From: Deltaproteobacteria bacterium
GTDB taxonomy: Bacteria > Desulfobacterota > Desulfomonilia > UBA1062
Direction: 5' to 3'
Length of the DNA stretch: 64,000 nt
Assembly: GCA_017992605.1 (NCBI GenBank)
Contig: JAGOOG010000003.1
Coordinates: 1-64,000, forward strand
Positions 17,603-27,520 of this stretch are shown here, piece by piece. The position numbers and the translations under genes were made by a program. The notes beneath the pieces were generated by a model, which was not told the DNA's origin, searched no databases, and saw only the letters and a program-made list of their open reading frames with translations. Positions within the stretch are counted from its first letter, which is position 1; every line of letters begins with the position of its first letter.

Positions 17603-19018
17603 ATGAAAATCCTCATTGTGTACTATCTGGTACGAAGGACCGACAGAAACACCATTGATGAACATCTCTATTGCTTCAAGCGGTATTCCGGGAATGATTG
17701 CTTCTATCTCAATGCATTCTTCGGAGTTCCTGAATGGATAACCAAACTTCCCTTTGACTTGATCATCTACCACTATACCTTCACCGGGCTTAAATGGGAT
17801 GGGCCGATACGCTTTCAGGCCTATCTTGAGAGATTCAAGTCCTTGCGGCATCTATCCGGTTACAAGGTAGCCATTCCCCAGGATGAGTATGTCAATACAG
17901 TCCCTGTAAGCAGGTTCTTCACCGATTTCGGCATCAAAACCGTGTTCACCTGCTTCAGCCCCGAGGATTACGAAAAGGCCTATCCCCGCGAATTATCGGG
18001 CATCGAACACTATATCACGGTGCTCACCGGCTACATCGATGAAGGATCCCTCTCAGAGGTCCAGCAATTCTGCAGGCCACATTCCGAGAGACCCATTGAC
18101 CTTGGATACCGTGCCCGTAAAGTGCCTTTCTGGCTTGGCAGGCACGGCCTCGTGAAGTGGCAGCTTACCGAGAGATTTCTTGATGTGTCTCGGAACCATG
18201 CTGCAAAGGTTGATTTATCCAATGACTACAAGGACGTTTTCATTGGTAAGGACTGGTATAAGTTCCTGAGCAACTGCAGAGTTGTACTGGGATGTGAGGG
18301 CGGGGCAAGCATGCATGATCCAGATGGCACGATCAGACAAAGAGTTGAAGACTATGTCTCGGCCCATCCGGACGCATCTTTCGACGAGGTGGAAAGGCAA
18401 TGCTTTGCCGGCCTTGATGGAGACCTACGTCTCTTCGCACTTTCTCCGCGCCATTTCGAGGCCTGCATCACGAAGACATGCCAGGCCCTTGTCGAGGGAG
18501 AATATGCCGGCATATTTAAACCCGGGATTCATTACATAGAGATCAAGAAGGACTGGGGTAATCTCGAAGAGGTGATCTCAGCCATACAAGATGTCGACCT
18601 GTGCGAACAGATAGCTCAGCAAGCTTATCAGGATATCGTACTTTCAGGAGAATATACCTATAAAAATTTCGTCCGGAGCATCCTCAATCACGTCAGGGAA
18701 GTGCATCCCATCACAAACACAAGGCACGGCCCGTGTGAAGCCTTCCTGTTCCTCCTGCTCGATACCAGGGAAAAATGGCCGTTCCTCTTCTCGCCCCTGT
18801 ACTTCATCATGCCGATACTCTATGAATCGAGGTTCTATGCGTATTCCAGGGATACGCTGTTCGCCTTTCTGAAAAAGTACGACCTGGAACGGGAATACCG
18901 TGTGCTGCGGCACGGGCATCTCGGATTTTCCCTGCAATTTCTCAAGGAGGCCGCGAAGTTCATCCGGAAGGCGGCGCTATCCGTCCTGAAATCCAGGGAC
19001 ATGAAAAACAGAATCTGA
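17603..19018 (+). CDS. CgeB/GT1-like putative glycosyltransferase, copy A
   Basis: 471 residues. The N-terminal half resembles a GT-B donor-less domain (MKILIVYYLV, then LIIYHYTF near residue 56). The C-terminal half has RPIDLGYRARK near 158, VVLGCEGGASMHD near 230, and RHFEACITKTCQALVEGEY near 285 followed by HYIEIKKDWGNLEE. The last region corresponds to the nucleotide-sugar site of CgeB/glycosyltransferase group 1 proteins but carries TKTCQ where that family normally has a Gly-rich turn. It is clearly homologous to the protein at 23126, and each is followed by an asparagine-synthase-like gene. The exact reaction is unknown; sugar transfer is inferred from fold and context. AAGGA precedes the ATG. 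Confidence 0.6.
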   Translation: MKILIVYYLVRRTDRNTIDEHLYCFKRYSGNDCFYLNAFFGVPEWITKLPFDLIIYHYTFTGLKWDGPIRFQAYLERFKSLRHLSGYKVAIPQDEYVNTVPVSRFFTDFGIKTVFTCFSPEDYEKAYPRELSGIEHYITVLTGYIDEGSLSEVQQFCRPHSERPIDLGYRARKVPFWLGRHGLVKWQLTERFLDVSRNHAAKVDLSNDYKDVFIGKDWYKFLSNCRVVLGCEGGASMHDPDGTIRQRVEDYVSAHPDASFDEVERQCFAGLDGDLRLFALSPRHFEACITKTCQALVEGEYAGIFKPGIHYIEIKKDWGNLEEVISAIQDVDLCEQIAQQAYQDIVLSGEYTYKNFVRSILNHVREVHPITNTRHGPCEAFLFLLLDTREKWPFLFSPLYFIMPILYESRFYAYSRDTLFAFLKKYDLEREYRVLRHGHLGFSLQFLKEAAKFIRKAALSVLKSRDMKNRI

Positions 19019-19164
19019 CCGATAGATATCCTTGTGCGACTTTTCAGATGGGGAACATAGAGCCTGCTCAGTCAGATGCCGAGGCGTCGAAAGTATATGC
19101 AGGCATCTCAACCAATGCAGGGCCACGAGATCTATGATATCCTTTTCCTGAGGAGACCTCTGAG

Positions 19165-21084
19165 ATGTGCGGAATAGCTGGTATACATTTCCAAGACATG
19201 AAGACAAGACCTGAGCTGGAGCGCCACCTCAGGACCATGAACCACCTCCAGCGCCACCGTGGGCCTGACGACGAGGGGTTCTTCATACACCCCCGGGGGC
19301 ATACCGGCTTCGCCCACCGCAGGCTCTCCATCATCGACCTCACGACCGGCGGCCAGCCCATGACAGACGGTGCTGGCCGCACCATATGTTACAACGGCGA
19401 GATCTACAACTACCGGGAACTCAGGGCTGAGCTCTCCGGATATCCCTTCCGGACCTCATCGGACACCGAGGTTATCCTCGCTGCCTACGACCGGTGGGGG
19501 CAGGACTGCGTACATCATCTCAGGGGCATGTTCGCCATCGCCCTCTGGGATGAATCAAAGCAGCTCCTCTTCTGCGCACGGGACCGGTTCGGCATCAAGC
19601 CTTTCTATTATACAACCACCGCTGACGCCTTCTTCTTCGCATCGGAGGCCAAAACGCTACTGCCGTTTCTTCCCGAGATCAGGACCGATGTGAACGCCCT
19701 GAAAGACTACCTGGCCTTCCAGCTGTGCCTGGACGGGAAAACCCTTTTTAAAGGTATCCACGAACTGCTCCCCGGCCACAGGATGAGTATCGCTGGCGGG
19801 AACATGAACATTAACCGCTACTGGGAGGTCTACTACCGGCCCGACTTCGACCACACGCGGAAGTACTTCACGGAGAGGCTCAGGGAACTGCTTGAGGACT
19901 CGGTCCGAGTCCACACAAGGAGTGACGTACCCATCGGATCCTATCTGAGCGGCGGTCTCGATTCCAGCGCCGTTGCAGCGCTCGCCGTCAAGAACAGGGA
20001 AGCGGGCGACGAATTCATGGCCTTCACCGGTAAGTTCTCCCTGGGAGAGCTCTACGACGAGAGCAGGTACGCCAGGGCAGTGGCCGAGGCGTGCGGCATT
20101 CCCCTCGAGGAGATCGACATCACGAGCACAGACTTCTTGGAAAGCATTTCCCAGGTGATATACTCCCTCGATTACCCGGTGGCCGGACCGGGCTCATTTC
20201 CTCAGTACCACGTCTCGAAACTTGCCGCCCGGCACAGGAAAGTAGTCCTGGGCGGGCAGGGCGCCGACGAGATCTTCGGTGGTTATGTCCGGTACCTGCT
20301 GGCCTACTTCGAACAGTGCATTAAGGGGGCTATAGAAGGGTCCCTGAAAAGCGGCAACTTCATCGTCACCTATGAGTCCATCATACCGAACCTTGTAGCC
20401 CTGCAGAATTATAAGCCCCTGATCAGGGAGTTCTGGCGGGACGGGATCTTCGAGTCGCTGGACAAGCGGTATTACCGGCTGATCAACCGGGCGCCATCTA
20501 TTGAGAAGGAGGTCAACTGGGAGACGTTGAGCGACTATTCGCCTTTCGAGACCTTCAGCACGATCTTCCATGGCAAGAACGTGGGCAAGGAATCGTATTT
20601 CGACAAGATGACCCATTTCGACTTCAAGACGCTGCTGCCGGGCCTGCTTCAGGTGGAAGACCGGATGAGCATGGCCCATGGACTGGAATCCAGGGTGCCC
20701 TTCCTGGACCATGCCATCGTGGAGTTCGCCGCCACCATGCCTTCCGACATCAAGTTCAAGGATGGCACCCTCAAAAAAATACTGCTGGATGTTGTCGATG
20801 AAGATCTTCCCAGCCTCATCACCGAACGCAAGAACAAGATGGGCTTCCCCGTACCCCTGAACGAGTGGTTCCGGGGTGACCTGAAGGATTTCGTCCTTGA
20901 CATCTTCACTTCATCGGGAACAAAGAAGCGTGATTATTTCAACCACAAGGCGATCCTGGAATCCTTGAACGACGAGCCCCAGTTCGGTCGCAAGCTCTGG
21001 GGCCTCCTGTCGCTGGAGCTCTGGCATCGGGAATTCCATGACAAGCAGCCATATTACTCAGAACTTGGAGAAAAAGGAGTATAA
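19165..21084 (+). CDS. asnB: Asparagine-synthase-like amidotransferase, copy 1
   Basis: 639 residues. The N-terminal glutaminase domain has the nucleophile Cys2 (MCGIAGI), RHRGPDDEG near residue 32, the catalytic Arg region AHRRLSIID, CYNGEIYNYRELR near 75 and SDTEVILAAYD. The C-terminal synthetase domain has the ATP-binding SGGLDSSA near 265 and GGQGADEIFGGY near 365. The enzyme moves the amide nitrogen of glutamine to an adenylated carboxylate. In polysaccharide loci such enzymes can amidate uronic acids, for example WbpS-like cases, so the target may be the uronate made elsewhere in the window. GAGGAG precedes the start. Confidence 0.85.
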   Translation: MCGIAGIHFQDMKTRPELERHLRTMNHLQRHRGPDDEGFFIHPRGHTGFAHRRLSIIDLTTGGQPMTDGAGRTICYNGEIYNYRELRAELSGYPFRTSSDTEVILAAYDRWGQDCVHHLRGMFAIALWDESKQLLFCARDRFGIKPFYYTTTADAFFFASEAKTLLPFLPEIRTDVNALKDYLAFQLCLDGKTLFKGIHELLPGHRMSIAGGNMNINRYWEVYYRPDFDHTRKYFTERLRELLEDSVRVHTRSDVPIGSYLSGGLDSSAVAALAVKNREAGDEFMAFTGKFSLGELYDESRYARAVAEACGIPLEEIDITSTDFLESISQVIYSLDYPVAGPGSFPQYHVSKLAARHRKVVLGGQGADEIFGGYVRYLLAYFEQCIKGAIEGSLKSGNFIVTYESIIPNLVALQNYKPLIREFWRDGIFESLDKRYYRLINRAPSIEKEVNWETLSDYSPFETFSTIFHGKNVGKESYFDKMTHFDFKTLLPGLLQVEDRMSMAHGLESRVPFLDHAIVEFAATMPSDIKFKDGTLKKILLDVVDEDLPSLITERKNKMGFPVPLNEWFRGDLKDFVLDIFTSSGTKKRDYFNHKAILESLNDEPQFGRKLWGLLSLELWHREFHDKQPYYSELGEKGV

Positions 21085-21087
21085 GCC

Positions 21088-22035
21088 ATGAAGGTACTCA
21101 TTACCGGTGGGGCCGGGTTCATCGGATCACACCTGGCGGACAGGCTTGTCGCCCGCGGCGATACGGTCCTGGTCATCGACAACTATTCCACGGGAAGGCG
21201 CGACAATCTCAAGCCCCATAAGCTGCTCACCATCGTGGAGGGTACTATCGCCGACGAGGGAATTGTGGAGAAGGCATTCGCAGGATTCAGGCCCGACCTG
21301 GTCATCCACGCTGCAGCATCCTACAAGGACCCGGACAACTGGGAAGAGGACATCAGGACGAACTGCCTCGGGACTGCGGTGATCGTGCATGCCTCCATGC
21401 GATACGCGGTCAACCGCATCATCTATTTCCAGACCGCCCTGTGCTATGGTCTGCACCCCATCGAACAGCCGATCACCCTGGACCACCCCATCATCTCCGG
21501 GGGAAGCAGCTATGCCATCAGCAAGACCACGGCCGAGCAGTACATAGAGCTGAGCGGCCTTGATTATATCTCCTTCCGGCTCGCAAACGCGTACGGCCCG
21601 AGAAACATCAGCGGTCCACTGCCCACCTTTTTCCAGCGCCTCACCACGGGCAAGCAGTGCTTCGTCATGGACACCCGCCGCGACTTCATCTATGTGGACG
21701 ACCTGGTGAACTGCGTGCTCATGGCCATCGACGGAAAAGGCTCCCGGGGGCCCTATCACATCTCCTCAGGCAGTGATTATGCCATCAAGGAACTCTTCGA
21801 CGCCACCATCAAGGCACTTGACATCACCCTGGAAAAAGAGGTCGAGGTAAGGCAGCGGGGGCCCGAAGACGCCTTCACCATCCTCCTGGACCCCTCCAAA
21901 ACCCACGCCGACTTTGCCCCATGGAAGGTAAACACTCTCCTTGAGGCGGGCGTTCGCAAAGCGATCGAGTACTACAAGGAATTCGGGATCAGCGAGACCT
22001 TCACCCACCTGAGGATCCCGGACAAGAAAGACTAG
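21088..22035 (+). CDS. NAD-dependent epimerase/dehydratase, copy 1
   Basis: 315 residues of the extended short-chain dehydrogenase family. The NAD-binding TGGAGFIGSHL is at residues 6-16, the catalytic YAISK (Tyr and Lys) near 149, and the substrate end has FRLANAYGPRN near 166. It probably epimerises or dehydrates a nucleotide sugar. Its GGAG ribosome site lies inside the end of asnB copy 1, and the genes are 3 bases apart, so translation is likely coupled. The precise sugar cannot be assigned. Confidence 0.82.
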   Translation: MKVLITGGAGFIGSHLADRLVARGDTVLVIDNYSTGRRDNLKPHKLLTIVEGTIADEGIVEKAFAGFRPDLVIHAAASYKDPDNWEEDIRTNCLGTAVIVHASMRYAVNRIIYFQTALCYGLHPIEQPITLDHPIISGGSSYAISKTTAEQYIELSGLDYISFRLANAYGPRNISGPLPTFFQRLTTGKQCFVMDTRRDFIYVDDLVNCVLMAIDGKGSRGPYHISSGSDYAIKELFDATIKALDITLEKEVEVRQRGPEDAFTILLDPSKTHADFAPWKVNTLLEAGVRKAIEYYKEFGISETFTHLRIPDKKD

Positions 22036-22085
22036 GCGGGCGGTCCGTTCATACAGCCCGGGAAGATCCCTTCAGGAGAACCTTC

Positions 22086-23129
22086 ATGAGCCAGTTTACC
22101 AGCGCAAGGATCCTGGTTGTCGGCGGAGCCGGGTTCGTGGGAAGCAACCTCGTACGCATGCTTCTGGCAAAGGAACCCCGCCAGGTTCTCATCGTTGACA
22201 ACCTGATCTCGGCAGAGCGTTTCAATGTCCCTGACAGTCCGATCGTCACCTTCATTGAAGGGTCCATAACCGATGATGCCATCCTCCGGTCCATCAAAGA
22301 CGATCTCGACTATGTGTTTCACCTGGCCACTTATCACGGCAACCAGAGCTCCATCCACGACCCCCTCGCCGACCATGATAACAACACCTTGACAACCTTG
22401 AAGCTCATGAATCACCTCAAGGATCACCGGCACATGAGAAAGATCGTCTATTCATCCGCCGGGTGTTCAGTGGCCGAGAAGACCTTCGACCAGGCACGGG
22501 CCACCACCGAAGAAGACCCCATTTCGCTCGTTCAGGACAGCCCCTATTCCATCTCCAAGGTCATCGGAGAGTTCTACTCGGTCTATTTCCACCGCCAGCA
22601 CGGGCTGCCGACAGTACGGGCCCGATTTCAGAACGTCTACGGACCGGGTGAGATTCTTGGTGCGGGCCGCTGGAGAGGCACACCTGCGACCATCTGGCGG
22701 AACGTCACTCCGACCTTTCTCTTCAAGGCCCTGCAGGGAGAACCACTGCCCGTGGAAAACAACGGTATCGCCTCGCGGGACTTCATCTATGTCGAAGACA
22801 TCTGCCGTGGTCTCATGGCATGCGCTGAAAAAGGAACCCCCGGCGGGGTCTACAATATCGCAAGCGGCCGTGAAACAACCATTCTGGAGCTCGCAACCCT
22901 CATCAACGACCTCGCCGGCAACCAGGGAGGCATCGCATTCATGCCAGCCCGTCCCTGGGACCATTCCGGAAAGCGCTTCGGCAGTACGGAAAAGGCTTCC
23001 CGCGAACTCGGTTTCACCGCCACCGTCAGCCTACATGATGGCCTTGAGAAGACCATCGAATGGACAAAGGCGAATCTGTCCATCATCAGGCAATGCATGG
23101 AAAAACACCGCAGGCACATGGGGGAATGA
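22086..23129 (+). CDS. NAD-dependent epimerase/dehydratase, copy 2
   Basis: 347 residues. The Rossmann motif GGAGFVGSNL is near residue 12, the active-site YSISK near 155, and RARFQNVYGPGEILGAGRWRG follows. The insertion after GPGE and the FLFKALQGEPLP segment resemble UDP-glucose 4-epimerase or GDP-mannose 4,6-dehydratase relatives. GGAG precedes the ATG. The stop overlaps the start of the next gene by four bases (ATGA), so the two are translationally coupled. Confidence 0.82.
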   Translation: MSQFTSARILVVGGAGFVGSNLVRMLLAKEPRQVLIVDNLISAERFNVPDSPIVTFIEGSITDDAILRSIKDDLDYVFHLATYHGNQSSIHDPLADHDNNTLTTLKLMNHLKDHRHMRKIVYSSAGCSVAEKTFDQARATTEEDPISLVQDSPYSISKVIGEFYSVYFHRQHGLPTVRARFQNVYGPGEILGAGRWRGTPATIWRNVTPTFLFKALQGEPLPVENNGIASRDFIYVEDICRGLMACAEKGTPGGVYNIASGRETTILELATLINDLAGNQGGIAFMPARPWDHSGKRFGSTEKASRELGFTATVSLHDGLEKTIEWTKANLSIIRQCMEKHRRHMGE

Positions 23130-24358
23130 GCATCTCGAAACTGCACACCCTCGTTCTCTACGCGCATTATACCGACAAGCTGTCCTACTACGACGACTGG
23201 CTGCAGGCCTTCGAATCCCACGAGGACTTCCGCACCCGATCCATCAACATATGCGAACGGGTGCATGCCGGTTCGTTCAGAAAATCCATCAGGGACTACG
23301 ATGTCATTGTGCTCCTGCACTCTGTCAACGCAGACACCCTGACCTTCCTCGACCCCTGGCGGTCTGTCCTGAAAGACCGGAAGGGCAAGCTCCTGAGCTT
23401 CGTGGGCAATGAGGTGAACTTGCCCAGGATCTCCATGAAGGCCAAGATCGAGTTTCTCAAGGATATCTCTGCCGACTTCATCGGCACCCAGATCCCCCCC
23501 GAAACCGGTACCTGGCTTTATGCGGAATGCACATCATCGCAGGTGGTGGCGCTCCCCCATGCGTTGAATCCCGATGCCTTCCGTCCCATTGTCCCCCATC
23601 GAGACCGTCCCATCGACATTGGGGCACGCTCTCAGCAGTACTGGTCCTGTATCGGTGACAATGAACGCAACGAGCTCTTCACTTTCTTTACCACCCATGC
23701 CTTTAACCCGCCCCTGAAGATCGACATCGATACCGGAACCCGTTACGACCGGTCTGGCTGGGCAGGATTCCTCAACCGATGCAAGGGGACCATATCCAAC
23801 GAAGCTGGATCGTACTATCTGGAACGCGACGATGCAACAGTGGCACGGATCCAATCCTTCGTAGAAGCACAGCAAAAAAGATCAGGCACCACAATGGTAA
23901 GACCTGATTCAACAGCGGAGCGGATCTGGAACCTCCTGCCCGGTCGGCTCAAGAGGATTGTCAAGGCGCCGCTGGGCAGTTTCCTGAAGACCATGAACAT
24001 CAGCTATTATTCCGACATCTACGAACAGCTCGACTTCCCGGAGACATATGAGTTGTTCTTCAAGGATACCGGACGGTGCCCCTTCTACAGCAAGGCAATA
24101 TCCTCACGGCACTTCGATGCCATCGGGACCAAGACCTGCCAGGTCATGCTGCGGGGAAGGTTCAACGATATCCTTGTTGCCGATCAGCATTATATCTGCC
24201 TTGAGCACGACTATTCCAATATCGAAGACGCCATGGGACGGTTCAGGGATGATGACTACCGACAGGCCATGGTGGACAAAACGTACCAATACGCCTTAGC
24301 CTGTCACACCTACCGCCACCGGATCGATACGGTCCGCGATCTGATGCAGCGCGACTGA
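23126..24358 (+). CDS. CgeB/GT1-like putative glycosyltransferase, copy B
   Basis: 410 residues. It shares with the protein at 17603 an ordered set of motifs: RPIDIGARSQ near residue 172, a GWAGFLNRCKG...SNEAGSYYLERDD block near 210, then SSRHFDAIGTKTCQVMLRGRF near 330 and HYICLEHDYSNIEDAM. The TKTCQ pentapeptide is identical in the two. The ATG at 23126 overlaps the previous stop (ATGA); the longer frame from 23060 runs inside the epimerase gene. Like copy A it is followed by an asnB-like gene. It is probably a glycosyltransferase-like protein, with function unproven. Confidence 0.6.
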   Translation: MSISKLHTLVLYAHYTDKLSYYDDWLQAFESHEDFRTRSINICERVHAGSFRKSIRDYDVIVLLHSVNADTLTFLDPWRSVLKDRKGKLLSFVGNEVNLPRISMKAKIEFLKDISADFIGTQIPPETGTWLYAECTSSQVVALPHALNPDAFRPIVPHRDRPIDIGARSQQYWSCIGDNERNELFTFFTTHAFNPPLKIDIDTGTRYDRSGWAGFLNRCKGTISNEAGSYYLERDDATVARIQSFVEAQQKRSGTTMVRPDSTAERIWNLLPGRLKRIVKAPLGSFLKTMNISYYSDIYEQLDFPETYELFFKDTGRCPFYSKAISSRHFDAIGTKTCQVMLRGRFNDILVADQHYICLEHDYSNIEDAMGRFRDDDYRQAMVDKTYQYALACHTYRHRIDTVRDLMQRD

Positions 24359-24411
24359 CCTTCATGCCAATGACTCTCACCGCCACCCCGGACCAACCTA
24401 TGCCATAGCCT

Positions 24412-26325
24412 ATGTGCAGGATCACCGGAATCTGGAGAAGGTCTGACACGGACAGCCTTGCCGCTTTGTGTTCGGCCATGCGGGACTCCATGACCCATGG
24501 CGGGCCAGACGATGCAGGTCTGTTCATGGACGGACATATGGGCCTCGCACTGGGCCACCGGCGCCTCACCATCATTGACCTCACCGAAACCGGGCACCAG
24601 CCGATGACCGCCAGCGACGGCAGGTACACCATCTGCTACAACGGCGAGGTATACAACTACCGGGAGCTCAGGCCCGAGCTCGAGGCCCTGGGATTCAGCT
24701 TCCGGGGCACCTCGGATACCGAGGTTGTGCTCAACGCATTCGCCGCCTGGGGACCGCAGAGCGTGGAGCGCCTCATCGGCATGTTCGCCTATGCCGTCTG
24801 GGACAGCATCGGACAGGACCTCTACCTCTTCCGGGACCGCATGGGCGTCAAGCCCCTCTTCTTCTACCGACACGAGGGCATCTTCGCCTTCGCCTCCGAG
24901 CTGAAGGCCTTGCACGCGGGACTCGGCACTCGTCTCGAAGTCGATCGAGCGACCCTGGCCGAATTCCTCCACTACGGGTACATCGCCGGTCCCCGGTGCA
25001 TCTACCGCCATGTTGAAAAGCTGGAGCCGGGGTGCTGGATACGGGTGGACGGGGCCCTTGCCATCGAGCATCACCGGTACTGGGACCCGGTAAACATCTC
25101 CCGGATGCCTTTGTATACCGATGATGAGGAGACCCTTACGGACAGGCTTGAGGAGATCATCACCGACGCCTTCCTCAAGCGCCTCATCGCCGATGTACCC
25201 GTGGGTGTCTTCCTCTCGGGGGGCATCGATTCGTCTCTGGTGACCGCCATCCTGGCCCGGCATACACGCTCACCCATCAGGACCTTCACCATCGGCTTTG
25301 CCGAAAAAAACTACGACGAGTCGGGCTGGGCCCGGGCCGTGGCTCAGCACCTGGGAACCGAACATGTCGAGGAGACCGTGACCCCCGACCATGCCAGGGC
25401 AATCCTGCCGCTGTGGCCCGAGATCTACGACGAGCCCTTCGGCGACATTTCCGGCATACCCACCACCATCGTGTCGCGGATGACGAGGAAGCACGTGAAG
25501 GTGAGCCTGTCAGCAGACGGGGGGGATGAGCTGTTCTGCGGGTACCACCGCTACTGGGTCATGGAGAGGCTCCAGCACTATCTGTCGCCATTTCCTCGGG
25601 TACTCCCCAGGGCCATAGGCAGGGCCATCGGCCTGATCGGGACCGACATTGCCGCCGATGTCGCTGCGGCCCACCCCGGCCTCAGGCTGCCGGCCATCAG
25701 GGACCGCATGCGCAAGCTCCAGGCTGTGCTGGCCAACTGGAAGGGCGATGCGGGAGGCGCCTATCCGTATGCCGTGGCCTACTGGCTCCCTGATGAGATC
25801 CGCATGCTCACCGGCGCCTATGCCGACCCCCGGGAGTCGCTGAAGGACCTGGACACGACCTTCCTTACGTCCATGATGATCTGGGACATGAAGAACTACC
25901 TGCCTGAGGACATTCTCACCAAGGTGGACAGGGCCACCATGTCGGTGAGCCTGGAAGGGAGGGACCCTTTCCTGGACCACCGCATCGTGGAATTCGCCCT
26001 CAGGCTGCCCATGTCGCTGAAGTACCGCAGGGGCTCCATGAAGTACATCCTGAGGAGGCTTCTGGCAAGATATCTGCCTGAGGGCCTCTTCAACAGGCCC
26101 AAGCAGGGGTTCGCTGTTCCCATCTACTCCTGGCTCCACGACGATCTCAGGAACCTTTTGGATGAGCACCTCAACCCGGACAACCTTGCAGCTCAGGGCG
26201 AAATCGACCCGGAACCGGTGCTCGGGACCATCGCCGAGTTCAAGGGCAGGAAGGGGTCCGTGGCCGTGGATCGCATCTGGCTGCTGCTCGTGTACATGAT
26301 GTGGAGGAGACGATACATTGGTTGA
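24412..26325 (+). CDS. asnB: Asparagine-synthase-like amidotransferase, copy 2
   Basis: 637 residues. Cys2 is present (MCRITGI), with YNGEVYNYRELR near 80, SDTEVVLNAF, and SGGIDSSLV in the synthetase domain near 265. The motif that reads RGPD in most relatives is GGPD here, replacing an arginine that helps bind glutamine in the E. coli enzyme. GHRRLTIID keeps the second conserved arginine. It should still be an ATP-dependent amidotransferase but may use another nitrogen donor. No ribosome site is evident before the ATG. Its end overlaps the next gene by 8 bases. Confidence 0.82.
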   Translation: MCRITGIWRRSDTDSLAALCSAMRDSMTHGGPDDAGLFMDGHMGLALGHRRLTIIDLTETGHQPMTASDGRYTICYNGEVYNYRELRPELEALGFSFRGTSDTEVVLNAFAAWGPQSVERLIGMFAYAVWDSIGQDLYLFRDRMGVKPLFFYRHEGIFAFASELKALHAGLGTRLEVDRATLAEFLHYGYIAGPRCIYRHVEKLEPGCWIRVDGALAIEHHRYWDPVNISRMPLYTDDEETLTDRLEEIITDAFLKRLIADVPVGVFLSGGIDSSLVTAILARHTRSPIRTFTIGFAEKNYDESGWARAVAQHLGTEHVEETVTPDHARAILPLWPEIYDEPFGDISGIPTTIVSRMTRKHVKVSLSADGGDELFCGYHRYWVMERLQHYLSPFPRVLPRAIGRAIGLIGTDIAADVAAAHPGLRLPAIRDRMRKLQAVLANWKGDAGGAYPYAVAYWLPDEIRMLTGAYADPRESLKDLDTTFLTSMMIWDMKNYLPEDILTKVDRATMSVSLEGRDPFLDHRIVEFALRLPMSLKYRRGSMKYILRRLLARYLPEGLFNRPKQGFAVPIYSWLHDDLRNLLDEHLNPDNLAAQGEIDPEPVLGTIAEFKGRKGSVAVDRIWLLLVYMMWRRRYIG

Positions 26326-27463
26326 ACGGCCCGTCAGAGTGCTTCATCTCATATCCAGCCTTGACGTGGGTGGTGCCGAGCACAGTCTCTTCAGGCTTGT
26401 GACATCCATGAACAGGGATCTCTTCGCCAACGAAGTGGTATGCATGAAGGACCAAGGCCCAATGGGCCGGAGGCTCGAAGAGGCCGGCATACCTGTTCAC
26501 AGCCTCAAGATGAAAAAAGGCACCCCTGAGTTCAGTGCGATCTTCAGGCTTCGTTTCCTGAGAAACCTGTTTCAGCCTGATATAATACAGTGCTGGATGT
26601 ATCACGCGAACCTCATGGGGCTTACCCTTTTTCAGGCATCCCGCACCCTCTGGAATATCCGCTGCTCAGACATGGACCTTACCATATATGGAGCAGTGTA
26701 TCGGTTTTCCGTCCTGGCCGGTGCAAGGCTATCCCGATTTCCCAGGGCCGTGGTGGTGAATTCACAAGAGGGCAGATCGATCCATGAGAAACTGGGCTAC
26801 CATCCCAGGGAATGGATCGTCATCCCCAACGGCATCAACACCGATATCTTCAGGCCTGACTTGGCAGCGCGAGTTTTGACCAGAAAATCACTGGATATCC
26901 CTGAAGATGCCCTGGTTATCGGTCTTGTCTGTCGTTTCGATCCCATGAAGGATCACGCAACTTTCTTTCAGGCGGCCGGAAAGTTCTTGAAAGTTTATCC
27001 GGATGCACGTTTCGTTCTTGCCGGCCGCGGAGTGGAACGGACAAATCAAGATATGAAAAGGCTCGTGCCAGGAGGCGATGTTGCTGACAGGATGTATTTC
27101 CTCGGTGAACGCCAGGACATCGAGAAGATATACCCACTGTTCGACATCATGACGTCATCCTCGGCCTGGGGCGAGGGTTTTCCCAATGTCATCGCCGAGG
27201 CCATGGCGTGCGGGATACCCTGTGCGGCCACCGATGTCGGCGATACAGGCCTCCTGATAGGTGATACCGGCATACTGGTCAGAAGGCGGTCTCCCGGGTG
27301 CCTGTGCAGCGCATGGGACACCATCGCCCGCATGGATCTTGCAGGCCGCAAGGCCATGGGTATTAAAGCCCGGGAGCGGATCAGGCTGCACTACTCGCAG
27401 GAAAGGACGACAGGGACCTACGAACAATGCTATCGAGGCATTGCCGCAATGCATCCCAAGTGA
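26318..27463 (+). CDS. Glycosyltransferase family 4
   Basis: 381 residues. The GT-B N-terminal domain has VLHLISSLDVGGAEHSL at about 8-24. The C-terminal domain has VGLVCRFDPMKDHATF near 205 and the donor-site segment WGEGFPNVIAEAMACG near 290. It is a retaining transferase that adds a sugar to the O-polysaccharide or its linker. The start is TTG at 26318, supported by GGAGGAG 8 bases upstream inside asnB copy 2. It is the last gene of the plus-strand run, before the bidirectional terminator. Confidence 0.85.
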   Translation: MVERPVRVLHLISSLDVGGAEHSLFRLVTSMNRDLFANEVVCMKDQGPMGRRLEEAGIPVHSLKMKKGTPEFSAIFRLRFLRNLFQPDIIQCWMYHANLMGLTLFQASRTLWNIRCSDMDLTIYGAVYRFSVLAGARLSRFPRAVVVNSQEGRSIHEKLGYHPREWIVIPNGINTDIFRPDLAARVLTRKSLDIPEDALVIGLVCRFDPMKDHATFFQAAGKFLKVYPDARFVLAGRGVERTNQDMKRLVPGGDVADRMYFLGERQDIEKIYPLFDIMTSSSAWGEGFPNVIAEAMACGIPCAATDVGDTGLLIGDTGILVRRRSPGCLCSAWDTIARMDLAGRKAMGIKARERIRLHYSQERTTGTYEQCYRGIAAMHPK

Positions 27464-27520
27464 AATACCATAGACACATATCGACTGGACCGTAGCCTCA
27501 GAACGGACTAAAGAGACAAG

